Assembly: GCA_963808965.1 (NCBI GenBank)
Contig: CAWEHU010000030.1
Span: 145,036-209,035, forward strand
Direction of reading: 5' to 3'
Source of the DNA: CAWEHU01 sp963808965
GTDB taxonomy: Bacteria > Pseudomonadota > Alphaproteobacteria > Acetobacterales > Acetobacteraceae
Length of the DNA: 64,000 nucleotides
The notes under the pieces: model-generated
Told to the model about the DNA's origin: nothing
What the model saw: only the letters and a program-made list of their open reading frames with translations
Database searches by the model: none
Translations under genes and position numbers: made by a program
Shown: piece by piece, positions 1 through 10,238 of the stretch
Position numbering within the stretch: the first letter of the stretch is position 1
Layout of the letters: every line of letters starts with the position of its first letter

Positions 1-2
1 CG

Positions 3-326
3 ACGCAGGCGCCACAAAAATTCGTCGTGTTCTTCCAGGAGTGGTCGGCGGCGCTCGACGATTCCGCGCAGAGCGCGGTGTCGACAGCCGCGAAGTGGGC
101 GCAGGAGCATCCGAACCAGAACGTCACCGTGTCCGGCTACGCCGACCCAGAAGGCAGTCAGCAGGCCAATGTCGCCATGTCCCGCGCGCGCGCACAGGTG
201 GTCACGGACCAGCTTGTGCGAGACGGGGTGAATCGCCAGCGGATCAGGGTCACGGCGCACGGGCCAACCGACTTCACGCTGTCCTCGATCGAGAGCCGCC
301 GGGTCGAGATCGCCATCGGTTCCTGA
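3..326 (+). CDS. OmpA-family C-terminal domain protein, 5' partial
   Basis: The reading frame is open from the window edge, so the N-terminus lies outside. The visible ~107 residues form an OmpA/MotB-type peptidoglycan-binding domain: a start of the kind KFVVFFQEW, then VTVSGYADPEGS, the SRARAQVV helix and a C-terminal SRRVEIAI strand. In this family the domain binds diaminopimelate in the periplasm and tethers an outer-membrane protein or lipoprotein to peptidoglycan. An internal GTG at 27 is not the true start because the conserved first strand begins upstream of it. recQ follows after 18 bases. Whether the missing part is a barrel or a lipoprotein cannot be seen. Confidence 0.85.
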   Translation, partial: TQAPQKFVVFFQEWSAALDDSAQSAVSTAAKWAQEHPNQNVTVSGYADPEGSQQANVAMSRARAQVVTDQLVRDGVNRQRIRVTAHGPTDFTLSSIESRRVEIAIGS

Positions 327-344
327 TCTTCGTTTCCCCGGCGC

Positions 345-2195
345 ATGGATCGGGCTGCCTTCCATGACGCGCCCGGGGAAGTGCTACGTCGCGTTTTCGG
401 ATTCCCGGCATTCCGGGGTCTGCAAGAGACCGCGGTGCGACACGTCCTCGGTGGCGGCGACGCGCTCGTGCTGATGCCGACCGGCGGCGGCAAGAGCATC
501 TGTTACCAGGTGCCCGCGCTCTGCCGGTCTGGAACGGCGGTCGTCGTCTCGCCGCTCATCGCTTTGATGGACGATCAGGTCGCGGCGCTGCGACAGCTCG
601 GCGTCGCCGCCGGCGCGCTGCACTCCGAACGCGACCCGGCGGACGCGCGAGCCACGATGCGCGACCTGCTGGAAGGCCGGCTCGACCTCCTCTACGTCTC
701 TCCTGAGCGGCTGCTCGGCAATGGCACGCTGGAGCGGCTCGGGCGCCTGCCCATGGCCCTGTTCGCGATCGACGAGGCGCATTGCGTCTCGCAATGGGGC
801 CACGAGTTTCGGCCGGAATATCGTGGGCTCGTGTGCCTGCCCGAGCGTTTCCCCGACGTGCCGCGCATCGCGCTGACGGCCACCGCCGACCCGCGCACGC
901 GCGAGGACATCCTACAGGGTCTTGGAATGGAAGGCGCCGCGGTGTTCGCCGCGAGCTTTCACCGGCCCAATCTGCACATCGCCGCCGAACCGAAGATCGG
1001 CGAGACGGCGCAGCTTCTCGGCGCCCTCAAGCGCCAGCCCGGTGCCTGCGGCATCGTCTACTGCGGCAGCCGCGCGAAGACGGAACGGGTCGCGCAGCGC
1101 TTACTCGAGAAGGGCGTTCCGGCCATCGCGTTCCATGCCGGTCTGGAGCCTGGGGCGAAGCGGACGGCGCTCGCGCGGTTTCGCTCCGGCGAGCCTGTCG
1201 TGATGGTGGCGACGATCGCCTTCGGCATGGGGATCGACCGGCCCGACGTGCGGTTCGTCGTGCATCTCGACATGCCGGACAGCCCCGAGGCGTACTATCA
1301 ACAGATCGGGCGGGCCGGACGGGACGGCGATCCGGCCCGCACGCTGCTGCTCTACGGCGGCGAGGACATCGCCCGGGCGCGGCATTGGCTCGCCCAATCC
1401 GCGGCACCGGAGCAGCAGAAGCGGGCGATGCGCGGGCGGCTCGAGGCGATGGTGGCGCTGACCGAAACCTCGGGCTGCCGCACGCGCGCGCTGCTGGCGT
1501 GCTTCGGCGAGGAGCTGGCGGCGGATTGCGGGCATTGCGATCATTGCACGGCTCCACCGGTGACGTTCGACGGAACGGTGGAGGCGCAGAAGGTGCTGTC
1601 CGCGGTTTACCGGACCGATCAGCTATTCGGCGCGGTTCATATCGTCGCCGTGCTGCGGGGCGAGCGCACCGACGCGGTGCTCCGGCATCGACACGATCGG
1701 CTCCCGACATTCGGTGTTGGCGCCGATCGGCCGGCCGCGTTCTGGCGCAGCGCGATCCGCCAGCTGATCGCACGCGGGGCGCTCGATGTGGATACGGACG
1801 GGCACGGCGGCCTTTTCCTGATTACGGAGCGCGCCCGTTCCATTCTGCGCGGGGAAGAGCGCGTGTTGCTCCGAGAGGACGAGCCGGCGCCGGAGCGCAA
1901 GCGGGATGCGGAACCACGCCCCGGCCGGGTCGAGGTGGGCGAAGCGGCCGGCGGGGTGTTCGAGGCGCTGCGCGCATGGCGTGCGGGCGAGGCAAGAACG
2001 CAGGCGGTGCCGCCCTACGTCATTTTCCACGACAGCGTGCTGCGGGAGATCGCTTCGGTCTTGCCGGCGACCCTCGATGAGCTGGGGCAGATCAAGGGCG
2101 TGGGCGCGTCGAAGCTCCAGCGCTATGGCGCGCGGGTGCTGGGCATTCTGCGCGGGGCTGCGGCTTGCGCCAGCGGCCCATCTCGATCGTTCTGA
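345..2195 (+). CDS. recQ: ATP-dependent DNA helicase RecQ
   Basis: A 616-residue RecQ-family 3'-5' DNA helicase involved in recombination and replication-fork repair. Walker A is MPTGGGKS near residues 44-51, the DEAH box (IDEAHCVSQWGHEF) lies near 143, and motif VI (QQIGRAGRDG) near 320. The zinc-binding RecQ-Ct domain shows Cys at about 378 plus CGHCDHC near 395-401. It is followed by an RQC winged helix and a C-terminal HRDC domain (about 535-605, with IKGVGASKL). Length and domain order match the family. ATG at 345 gives the standard N-terminus. It converges with the molybdopterin-subunit gene, with only 18 bases between the stops. Confidence 0.97.
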   Translation: MDRAAFHDAPGEVLRRVFGFPAFRGLQETAVRHVLGGGDALVLMPTGGGKSICYQVPALCRSGTAVVVSPLIALMDDQVAALRQLGVAAGALHSERDPADARATMRDLLEGRLDLLYVSPERLLGNGTLERLGRLPMALFAIDEAHCVSQWGHEFRPEYRGLVCLPERFPDVPRIALTATADPRTREDILQGLGMEGAAVFAASFHRPNLHIAAEPKIGETAQLLGALKRQPGACGIVYCGSRAKTERVAQRLLEKGVPAIAFHAGLEPGAKRTALARFRSGEPVVMVATIAFGMGIDRPDVRFVVHLDMPDSPEAYYQQIGRAGRDGDPARTLLLYGGEDIARARHWLAQSAAPEQQKRAMRGRLEAMVALTETSGCRTRALLACFGEELAADCGHCDHCTAPPVTFDGTVEAQKVLSAVYRTDQLFGAVHIVAVLRGERTDAVLRHRHDRLPTFGVGADRPAAFWRSAIRQLIARGALDVDTDGHGGLFLITERARSILRGEERVLLREDEPAPERKRDAEPRPGRVEVGEAAGGVFEALRAWRAGEARTQAVPPYVIFHDSVLREIASVLPATLDELGQIKGVGASKLQRYGARVLGILRGAAACASGPSRSF

Positions 2196-2213
2196 GCCGC
2201 GGGCGGACGGACG

Positions 2214-4542
2214 CTAAGCCGCCCGCGCCATCGCCAGCGCCTGCCACACCCGCTCGGGGGTCGCCGGCATGTCGAGCTCCGTCACGCCTGCCTCGGCCAG
2301 CGCGTCGATGATTGCGTTCATCACGGCGGGCGGGCTGCCCACCGCGCCGGCCTCCCCCGCGCCTTTCACGCCCAGAGGGTTGGTGGCGCAGGGGATCTCG
2401 ATGAACTCGACCTCGATATCCGGCAAATCGGCCGCGCGGGGGAGTGCGTAGTCCATGAAACTACCGGACAGCAGTTGCCCCGAGTTCGGGATCGAACACC
2501 GTGCGCTCGAATACCGCCTGGCCAACTCCCTGCGTCACCCCGCCATGCACCTGGCCACGCACGATCATGGGGTTGACCGCCTTGCCGACATCGTCGGTGA
2601 CCAGATAGCGGACGACGTCCACCTTTCCGGTTTCCGGGTCCACTTCGACCTCGGCCATGTGGGACCCGTTCGGGAAGGTGTGCGCCTCGATCTTGGCCAC
2701 CTCGGCGGCGTCGAGCGTCGTCGCCTCCTGGCCCGCTGCCAGCTTCTGGCGCTGGGTTGTCGCGAGGGTCAGGATGTCGATCGCGCGATCCGTGCCGACA
2801 ATGGAGAAGCGGCCGTTCTCGAACACGATGTCCGCCGGCGCCGCTTCCAGCGCCTCGGAGGCGGCCTTCTTGCCTTTCTCGATCACGGTCGCGGCGGTGG
2901 CGAGAATTGCCTGACCTTCCGAGTAGAGGCTGCGCGCGCCGCCGGTGCCGCCGCCGGTCGGGATGGTATCGGTGTCCCCCTGCTTCACGCGCACCTTCTC
3001 GCCGTCGATGCCGAGGCGGTCGGCGGTGAGCTGGACATAGGCGGTCTCGTGTCCCTGGCCGGTGGACTGAGTGCCGACATACACATCAACGAACCCGTCC
3101 TCGGCGAAACGGATTTCGGCCCGCTCGCTGGGTGAGCCGCCGGTTGCTTCCAGATAATATGACATGCCGATCCCGCGCCGCTTGCCCCGGCGCGCCGCCT
3201 CGGCACGGCGCGCGGGGAATCCCTTCCAGTCCATCCTCTCGAGTCCCGCGTCCAGCACGCGCACGAAGTCGCCGCTGTCGTAGACCTTGCCGACGGGAGT
3301 CTTGTGCGGCATCGCCGAGGGCGGGACCATGTTGCGCCGGCGCAATTCCGCCGGGTCGATCTTCAGCTCCCGCGCCGCCGCGTCGATCAGCCGCTCCACC
3401 AGATAGTTGCTCTCGGGCCTTCCGGCACCTCGATACGCATCGACGGGCACGGTGTTGGTGAACACGCCGATGACGTTGGCGTACACCGACTGAAAGCCGT
3501 ACACGCTGGCCAGCACGCCGGTGCCCGCGAATGTCGGGATGAATGGCCCGAATGTCGAGAGATACGCGCCCATATTGGCGCTATTGCGCGTGCGGAGGGC
3601 GAGGAACTTGCCGTCCTTGTCGGTCGCGATTTCGCCGACGGTGATATTGTCGCGGCCATGCGTATCGGCGAGGAACGCCTCGCTCCGTTCGGAGGTCCAC
3701 TTCACCGGACGTCCGAGCTTGCGCGCGGCGTAGCAGGTGAGCGCGTGCTCGGCGTAGAGAAACAGCTTCATGCCGAAGCCACCGCCGACATCGGGTGTGA
3801 TGACTCGAAATCGCTCGCTATCACATTTGAATACGTGCGGGCCGATCAGGTCCTTGATCAGCCACCCGCCTTGCGAGTTGGTGTACAGCGTCCAGCGCTC
3901 CGAGGCGGCGTCGTATTCCGCGAGCGCGGCCCGCGCCTCCATCGAGTTCACGACGATGCGGTTGTTGACGATGGTGCGCCGGGTAATGTGCGCCGCCTGC
4001 GCAAACAGCGCCTCGGTTTTCGCGCGGTCGCCGATCTCCCAGTCGAACGCGACGTTGTTCTTTACGTCGGGCCAGACCAGCGGAACCCCCTCGTTCGTCG
4101 CCGTGCCGAGATCGGTGATCGACGGCAGGATGTCGTAGCGAATGTCGATCAGCTCGGCCGCGTCCCGGCCCGCCTGCACCGTCTCGGCAACGATGAACGC
4201 GACCGGATCGCCGACATGCCGCACCGCGCCGTCAGCGAGCACGGGGTGCGGCGGGTTCGCGCGGTCGCTCCCATCCCGGTTCTTCACCGGCACCGCGCAA
4301 GGTAGCCCGCCGATGCCGTCGGCATTGAGGTCGGCGCTGGTGTAGATCGCGGCGACCCCCGGAACCGCCTTCGCCGCCGCCGTGTCAATCGAGCGGATGC
4401 TCGCCGCTGCGTGTGGGCTGCGCAGAATGACGGCATGCAGCAAGCCCGGCGGGTTGATGTCATCCGTGTAGCGGCCGCCGCCCTTCAACAAACGTGGATC
4501 CTCCACGCGGCGGACGGGCTGGGCGAGGCCGAACTTCGACAT
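2214..4542 (-). CDS. Xanthine dehydrogenase-family molybdopterin-binding subunit (frameshifted)
   Basis: Large molybdenum-cofactor subunit of the xanthine dehydrogenase/aldehyde oxidase/CO dehydrogenase family, about 776 residues. Start chosen at 4542 (MSKFGLAQPVRRVEDPRLL), the typical N-terminus; upstream in-frame sequence is not family-like. GGGFGMK sits near residue 250, AYRGAGR near 368, GQGHETAYVQ near 500, and GVKGAGEAG with the catalytic Glu near 725. AYRGAGR is the 'form II' signature rather than AYRCSFR of true CO dehydrogenase, so the substrate is unknown. The frame breaks at a CCCC run (2478-2481): removing one base joins FDPELG to QLLSGSFMDYAL and restores the last ~90 residues. 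No FAD or 2Fe-2S subunit gene is adjacent. Confidence 0.9.
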
Positions 4543-4622
4543 GGCTGGCTCCGAGGCTGATCGGTTGGTGCCCGGAGCATGTACGGTCCGGGCACGAAAG
4601 GCCACGGGCTTCGAGCGGCCTC

Positions 4623-5594
4623 TCAACTCCTCCGGACCGGATGGAGCCAGGTGGCCGCGACGAGCACCATGCTGACCGCTTCGGCGAGCACGGCCCAGAG
4701 GAAGATCAGCATGTCCGCTTCGACGCCGAGCGGCGGCCCACCGGGCAGGGCGAAGCGGACCGCCGGCAGGGTGAACATGGTCGCCGCGAGCCAGTTCATC
4801 ATCGCGAAATCGAAGGACCGGCGCCCGATGAAGACGAGGCTCGAAACCAGCAGCGCCGCGCACGAGATCAGTATCATCGCGCCATACATCGCGATCGCGA
4901 AGGCGCGGATGGAAAGCGAACGGGCCAGCCCGAAATGCAGCGACACGTCCCCGGCGCGGCTTTGCGCGTCCTTGCCGATCGCCATCACCCAGCCCGGAAT
5001 ACCTGCCCAAAGATAGATACCGGCGGGCACCGGAGCCGCATTCGGCAGGCCGGCTGCCTGGCCCTCGATACTGGTAATGCGCAGCGTCGCCGTGTACCGG
5101 TCGAATGGATACTGGTTCACGTCGCCGTCGTTCAGATCCATCGCGACGGTCGCCGGGTCCATCGGCTGGTCTGCGCGATACAGCAGATCACGCACCGTCG
5201 AGTTGTCATCGACCAGAATCGTGATGTCGCGGTCGGGCGAGGTGGCGCGCTTGCCGCGCAACACGGGCGCGGGGACGAACTCCAGCCGGAGATTCGCCGA
5301 TTGCCGCGCCGCTTCTACCGAAAGCGTCTCGATGTTGATTTGAAGACGCTGCGGGCCGCTGCCTTCGGGAAGCTCGAATGTCGCCTCGATCGGCGCGCGT
5401 GACGCATGCAGACTGATGAGCATTAGCCCATAGCCGCAAGCTCCCAGCGCAAGCAGCGTGAGCAGAATCGCGAGGCGCCTGCGGGGCGCGCGGGCGGGCG
5501 CGCTCGTCCTGTCTGCCTTCCCGCTCCCGTCGAAGCCCGCCCGGACCGCTGCAATCGCGCCCGGATCAGCCGACTGGTTGTCAGTCGTCGCCAT
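4623..5594 (-). CDS. DUF4436 family membrane protein
   Basis: 323 residues. The N-terminal ~38 residues are polar and are followed by a membrane segment (about 39-62), a ~165-residue domain of beta character, and three C-terminal membrane segments (about 228-252, 262-280 and 290-312). This layout and the ITILVDDNSTVRDLLYR and YPFDRY stretches match DUF4436 as I know it; no biochemical function is established for that family. Its start overlaps the end of the RND pump gene by 14 bases, so the two are probably translated together, suggesting a partner or accessory role for the pump. That role is inferred from position only. Confidence 0.75.
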   Translation of the reverse strand: MATTDNQSADPGAIAAVRAGFDGSGKADRTSAPARAPRRRLAILLTLLALGACGYGLMLISLHASRAPIEATFELPEGSGPQRLQINIETLSVEAARQSANLRLEFVPAPVLRGKRATSPDRDITILVDDNSTVRDLLYRADQPMDPATVAMDLNDGDVNQYPFDRYTATLRITSIEGQAAGLPNAAPVPAGIYLWAGIPGWVMAIGKDAQSRAGDVSLHFGLARSLSIRAFAIAMYGAMILISCAALLVSSLVFIGRRSFDFAMMNWLAATMFTLPAVRFALPGGPPLGVEADMLIFLWAVLAEAVSMVLVAATWLHPVRRS

Positions 5595-8500
5595 GGCTCG
5601 CGACGCGAGCGCGCGTGCGCCGCCTGAAGCCGCTTTTCACTCGTTCGCGCATGGTCTGGAAGGTGACGTACAGCATTGGAATGAGAAACACACCGATCGA
5701 GCTCGCCATGATCATGCCGGCAAATACCGCAGTCCCGACCGCGCGGCGGCTCATCATCGCCGCGCCATGCGCCCACACCAGCGGTACAAGTTCGAGAATG
5801 AAGGCGATCGAGGTCATCATCACGGCGCGGAACCGCATCTGCGCTCCGAGCGCGGCAGCCTCGCGGATCGGCAATCCGGCCTCCCGCTGCTCCTTCGCGA
5901 ACTCCACGATCAGAATACCGTTCTTGGCGGCGAGCGCGATCAGCACCACGAGACCGATCTGGGCATAGAGATCGAGCGAAAGACCGGCGATCAGGATGCC
6001 GGCGAACGCACCCAGCACGCCGACCGTGACGGATAACAGCACCGGAATCGGGATGACCCAGCTCTCATATAACGCCACCAGGAACAGGTAGGCGAACAGT
6101 ACGGCCAGGCCGAGGATCGCGGGCGTTTGACCCGACGCCTGAATCTCCTGGTAAGCGGTGCCGGTCCAGTCGAAGGCGTAGCCCGGCGGCAGTGTCTTGG
6201 CGGAGATCTCCGCCATGGCCGTCAGCGCGTCTCCCGAGGAAGTGCCCGGCGCCGGGCCGCCATTGATGGTGATCGAGCGGTAGTTGTTGTATCGGCTGAT
6301 CGTCTGCGGACCGAGCACGACTCGGCTATCCGCGATCGAGCGCAGCGGCACCATCGTCCCCATCCGGTTGCGCACATAGATGCGGAAGATGTCCCTGAGC
6401 TCGCTGCGATCCGCGGCCTCGCCCTCGATGTTCACCTGCCAGGTGCGGCCGAACATGTTGAAGTCGTTGACGTAGTAGCCGCCGAGTGTCGATTGCAGCG
6501 CGGTGAACACGTCCAGCATCGAGAGGCCGAGCGCCTGCGCCTTCTCGCGGTCGATGTCGAGATAGATGGAAGGATTGACGGCGCTGAAGGTGGAAAACAC
6601 GCGTGTGAGGCGCGGATCCTGGTTGGCCGCCGCGAGCAGGCCGAGCATGACGCTGCTCATATCCGCGGGGTCGCTACCCTCGAGATTTTGCAACTGATAC
6701 TCGAAGCCGCCCGAGGTGGACAGGCCGATGATCGGCGGCAGGTTGAACGGGAAGATGTCGGCCTGACGGATCTGCTGTACGGCGCCGAATACTCGGCCGA
6801 TGACGGCTTGGGCGCTGTCCGCCGCCGCCCGACGATCCGCGAACGGTTTTAGCCGCACCACGACGAACGCGGCGTTCGACTGGTTGCCGCCCGCGAGCAG
6901 CGAGAAACCGACGATGGACAGCACGCCCTGCACCTGCGGCATGGGGCGGATGAGCTCCTCGACGCGCTCCGCGACGGCGCGCGTGCGTGCGATGGACGCG
7001 CCATCAGGGAGCTGCACCGAGATGAAGAACGCACCCTGGTCCTCTTCCGGCAGGAAGCCCGTCGGCGTCATGCGACCGAGGCCGAAGATGCCCGCGCCAA
7101 ACGCCGCGACCAGCACGACCGCGATGATCGCCACCCGCAAGAGGCGGCGCACGACGGCGGCGTAGCCATCCCGGACGTGGTCGATGCCGCTCAGCACCCG
7201 GCCCAAGATGCCGCGCCGCTTCCCGGTGTGGCGCAGGAAGAGCGCGCAGAGCGCCGGCGAGAGGGTCAGCGCGTTGACGGCAGAAATCAGCATCGCGACG
7301 CTGATCGTGACCGCGAATTGGCGGAACAGCGTGCCGGAGATGCCAGGGATGAAGCCGATCGGCACGAAGACGGAGAGCAGCACCAGCGAGATGGCGATGA
7401 TCGGCGCGGTGATCTGCGCCATCGCCTTCTTCGTTGCCTGTTGCGGCGTAAGCTCGGGCTCCTCCTCCATCACCCGCTCGACGTTCTCCACCACGACGAT
7501 CGCGTCGTCGACCACGATGCCGATGGCGAGCACCATGGCCAGCAAGGAGACGGTGTTGGCGGAATAGCCGACCGCAAGCAGCAGGGCGAAGGTGCCGATG
7601 AGGCTCACCGGCACGGCAACCGTCGGGATGATGGTGGCGCGGAGATTGCCGAGGAACAGGAACACCACGATCACGACCAGGACGAAGGCCTCGGACAGCG
7701 TCTTGATGACCTCGTGGATCGTGTCCGAGACGAAGCTGCTGCTGTCGTAGAAGATCGCGGCGTGCAGGCCTGGCGGGAAGCGGGTCGAGAGCTCGTTCAG
7801 CGCCTCCTGCACCCTAGCGGAGGTCTGCACGGCGTTCGCGCCCGGCGCGAGATAGACGCCGATGGAGACCGCCGGGTTGCCGTTGAGGCGGCTCTCGGAG
7901 TCCATGTTGGCCGCACCCAGCTCGACCCGCGCCACATCGTGGATGCGCAGCACGGAGCCGTCGGGATTGGCGCGCAGCACGATGTCGCCGAACTGCTCGG
8001 GCGTGACCAGCCGGCCCTGGGTCTGGACGTTAAGCTGGAACTGTTGGTCCTCGAGCGTCGGCCGCGCGCCGATGCGCCCCACCGGGGCCTGGATGTTCTG
8101 CTGCTGGATGGCCGTGATGATGTCGGAGGGCGCGAGCTTGAGGCTGATCAGCCGGTTGGTGTCGAACCAGACGCGCATCGAGTAGTCGAGCTTGCCGAAG
8201 AGGAAGGCCTGGCCAACTCCCGGCGTGCGCGACAGGCGGTCGAGCACGTTGATGGTGACGTAGTTGCTGATGAACAGCGGATCCTGTTTGCCGCCCTCGC
8301 TGTAGAACTGGAGAAAGGCCAGAATGGCGGAGGATCGCTTCTGCACCGTCACGCCGCTCCGCTGCACCTCGAGCGGGAGCTTCGGCAGCGCGGCCTGCAC
8401 GCGGTTGTTGACGTTGACGGTGTTGATATCGGGATTGGTGCCCAGCTCGAAACTGACGGTCAGGCCGTAGCTGCCGTCATTCCCGCTGTTCGACTTCATG

Positions 8501-8733
8501 TAGATCATCTTGTCGACGCCGATGACCTGCGCCTCCAGCGGCTGCGCCACCGTGTTCTCCACCACGGCCGCGGACGCCCCCGGGAATGTGCCGGTCACCT
8601 GCACCTGCGGCGGCACGATGTCCGGAAACTGCGCGACGGGAATGCGCAACATCGCCAGCGCGCCGGCGATGGTCATGACGATGGCGATGACGATCGCGAG
8701 TCGCGGACGATCGACAAAAACAGCGGAGATCAT
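5581..8733 (-). CDS. RND multidrug efflux transporter permease (HAE1 family)
   Basis: A 1050-residue inner-membrane proton/drug antiporter of the AcrB/MexB type. It begins MISAVFVDRPRLAIVIAI, then the first transmembrane helix and porter-domain motifs (FPDIVPPQVQVTGTFPGA, TVAQPLEAQVIGV). A second homologous half starts near residue 540 (GFLPEEDQGAFF). The TM4 helix contains LAIGIVVDDAIVVVENVER, carrying the paired Asp residues of proton relay. Length matches the family. It lies three bases downstream of the fusion-protein gene and overlaps the DUF4436 gene. No TolC-like outer-membrane factor is adjacent. Substrate cannot be deduced. Confidence 0.95.
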   Translation of the reverse strand: MISAVFVDRPRLAIVIAIVMTIAGALAMLRIPVAQFPDIVPPQVQVTGTFPGASAAVVENTVAQPLEAQVIGVDKMIYMKSNSGNDGSYGLTVSFELGTNPDINTVNVNNRVQAALPKLPLEVQRSGVTVQKRSSAILAFLQFYSEGGKQDPLFISNYVTINVLDRLSRTPGVGQAFLFGKLDYSMRVWFDTNRLISLKLAPSDIITAIQQQNIQAPVGRIGARPTLEDQQFQLNVQTQGRLVTPEQFGDIVLRANPDGSVLRIHDVARVELGAANMDSESRLNGNPAVSIGVYLAPGANAVQTSARVQEALNELSTRFPPGLHAAIFYDSSSFVSDTIHEVIKTLSEAFVLVVIVVFLFLGNLRATIIPTVAVPVSLIGTFALLLAVGYSANTVSLLAMVLAIGIVVDDAIVVVENVERVMEEEPELTPQQATKKAMAQITAPIIAISLVLLSVFVPIGFIPGISGTLFRQFAVTISVAMLISAVNALTLSPALCALFLRHTGKRRGILGRVLSGIDHVRDGYAAVVRRLLRVAIIAVVLVAAFGAGIFGLGRMTPTGFLPEEDQGAFFISVQLPDGASIARTRAVAERVEELIRPMPQVQGVLSIVGFSLLAGGNQSNAAFVVVRLKPFADRRAAADSAQAVIGRVFGAVQQIRQADIFPFNLPPIIGLSTSGGFEYQLQNLEGSDPADMSSVMLGLLAAANQDPRLTRVFSTFSAVNPSIYLDIDREKAQALGLSMLDVFTALQSTLGGYYVNDFNMFGRTWQVNIEGEAADRSELRDIFRIYVRNRMGTMVPLRSIADSRVVLGPQTISRYNNYRSITINGGPAPGTSSGDALTAMAEISAKTLPPGYAFDWTGTAYQEIQASGQTPAILGLAVLFAYLFLVALYESWVIPIPVLLSVTVGVLGAFAGILIAGLSLDLYAQIGLVVLIALAAKNGILIVEFAKEQREAGLPIREAAALGAQMRFRAVMMTSIAFILELVPLVWAHGAAMMSRRAVGTAVFAGMIMASSIGVFLIPMLYVTFQTMRERVKSGFRRRTRARVASHGDD

Positions 8734-8736
8734 GGA

Positions 8737-10060
8737 TCAGTGGCCCGCCGAGGTTCCGGCCGAACCGCCGCTCCCCGAGCCGCCGCCCGCCGGGGAACCG
8801 CTGGCCGGTGTCGGGTTGGCGGGGCTGGTCGCCGCGGCTGTCGCTGGCCCGGCGCTGCCGCTGCTTGCCTGCGGTCCGGTCGCCGGGCTTGGCGCCGAGG
8901 CGTTCACCCCCGGCCCAGGGGAGGCGGGTCCGGGCGTGACCTGCACGCCGGGACGCACCCGTTGTATGCCGTCCACGACCACCATCTCGCCCTCGGTGAT
9001 CCCGGACATTACGATGGCTGTGTCGGGCGTCGACTGGCCGAGCTGGACGCGGCGCTGTTGCACGTGATTCTGGCTATCCACGACATAGACGTAGTTGCCC
9101 TGCTGGTCGGATAGGACCGCGGCGCGGGGCACGGCGAGAGCCAGCACCGGCTCGACGCCCTCGACCAGTACCGTGACGAACTCTCCGTCGGTGAGCGTTC
9201 GGTTCGCCACCTCGCCCGGCCGATCCGGTCCCCATTTCGGATTGGAGATCTTGGCCCGGATCAGAATCGTGTCGGTGTTGGCCGAGACGGTCGGCTCGAT
9301 GTAGTCAATCTTGCCCTCCTGGCCATACATCCTACTATCCGGCAGACGCAGCCTCACAACGATCGCGTTGACGCCGCCTCGGTCCGCATAGCGGTTCTCG
9401 ATCTCGAGCAAGGCCCGCATGGCGATCGGGAACACTATATACATCGGGTCCTGGCTGACGATCGTATTGAGCGGCCCGGAGCTGGGACTGACCACGTTGC
9501 CTATGGTGAACCGGGTCTGGCCGATCTTGCCCCCGACCGGGGCCCGAATCTCCGTGTAGTCAAGATTGATCTGCGCCTGCCGCAGCTGCGCCTGCGCACT
9601 CATCAGCTGCGCCGCCTGCGAGAGCTGGTTGGCGCGCGCGTCATCGACCACGGACCGCTGACCCGCGGGGGTGTTGAGCAGTGCCTGGGCTCGCCCGAGC
9701 TGGATGTTGGCATTGTTCAGCCGCGCGTTCGCGTCGGCGACCGCTGCTGCCTGCTGCTGCACCGCGGCCTCGAACGGCCCGCGCTCCAACCGGTACAGCA
9801 GGTCGCCGGCCTGAACCTCGGTGCCTTCCGTGAACAGGCGCTCGTGAACGAAGGCGGTCACGCGCGCCGTCAGGTCCACGCGATCCACCGCCTGGATGCG
9901 GCCGATGAACTCCGATGTTTCGGTGATCGCCTTCTTTTCGACGCGGACCACCCCGACGGCGGGCGGGCCGCCCGGCCCGGGCTGGGCGCGCGCGACTGTG
10001 TGCGGCGCGCTTAGCACTGAGCGCGATCAGCAGGGCAGCGAGTAGGCGCAATCTCATCAT
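8737..10060 (-). CDS. RND efflux periplasmic adaptor (membrane fusion protein), signal peptide in another frame
   Basis: Periplasmic adaptor of the AcrA/MexA family that links the RND pump to an outer-membrane channel. The lipoyl halves, the coiled-coil hairpin (AAAVADANARLNNANIQL onward, about residues 75-145) and the beta-barrel and membrane-proximal domains (TLTDGEFVTVLVEG) are all present, with a Gly/Ser/Pro-rich tail. The long frame opens only at a GTG at 10017, after the signal peptide. Directly upstream, starting at ATG 10060, another frame encodes MMRLRLLAALLIAL. Shifting one base near 10018-10020 fuses it to VLSAPHTVARAQPG, giving a proper signal peptide ending in ARA. I therefore place the start at 10060 with a one-base break. 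Confidence 0.88.
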
Positions 10061-10159
10061 CCATCCTTCGGAGCCCGGCAGGCGGGGCTTCCGGTAGCTG
10101 GGCACGCGGAGGCGCGGAGCAAGCGTCGAGTGGGCGATCCCGGTCAAGTGCCGAAGGTT

Positions 10160-10238
10160 CAACCCTCCCCAGCCGCTCCCACAGGGAGAGGGGATAGAAA
10201 GTGTCCCCCCTTTGTGGGAGGGGGCGGGGGAGGGGCTT
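10160..10238. terminator. GC-rich hairpins after the aldo/keto reductase gene
   Basis: Within 80 bases after the reductase stop (read on the minus strand) there are two short palindromes: CCCCCT/AGGGGG around a 7-base loop, then CTCCC-TGT-GGGAG. Neither is followed by a clear T-run. They could act as a Rho-assisted terminator or be a short dispersed palindromic repeat. Low confidence. Confidence 0.3.

Noticed and set aside
7177..9114. Long plus-strand open frame opposite the RND pump and adaptor (645 codons)
   Set aside because: Shadow frame with no family features; both minus-strand genes account for the region.
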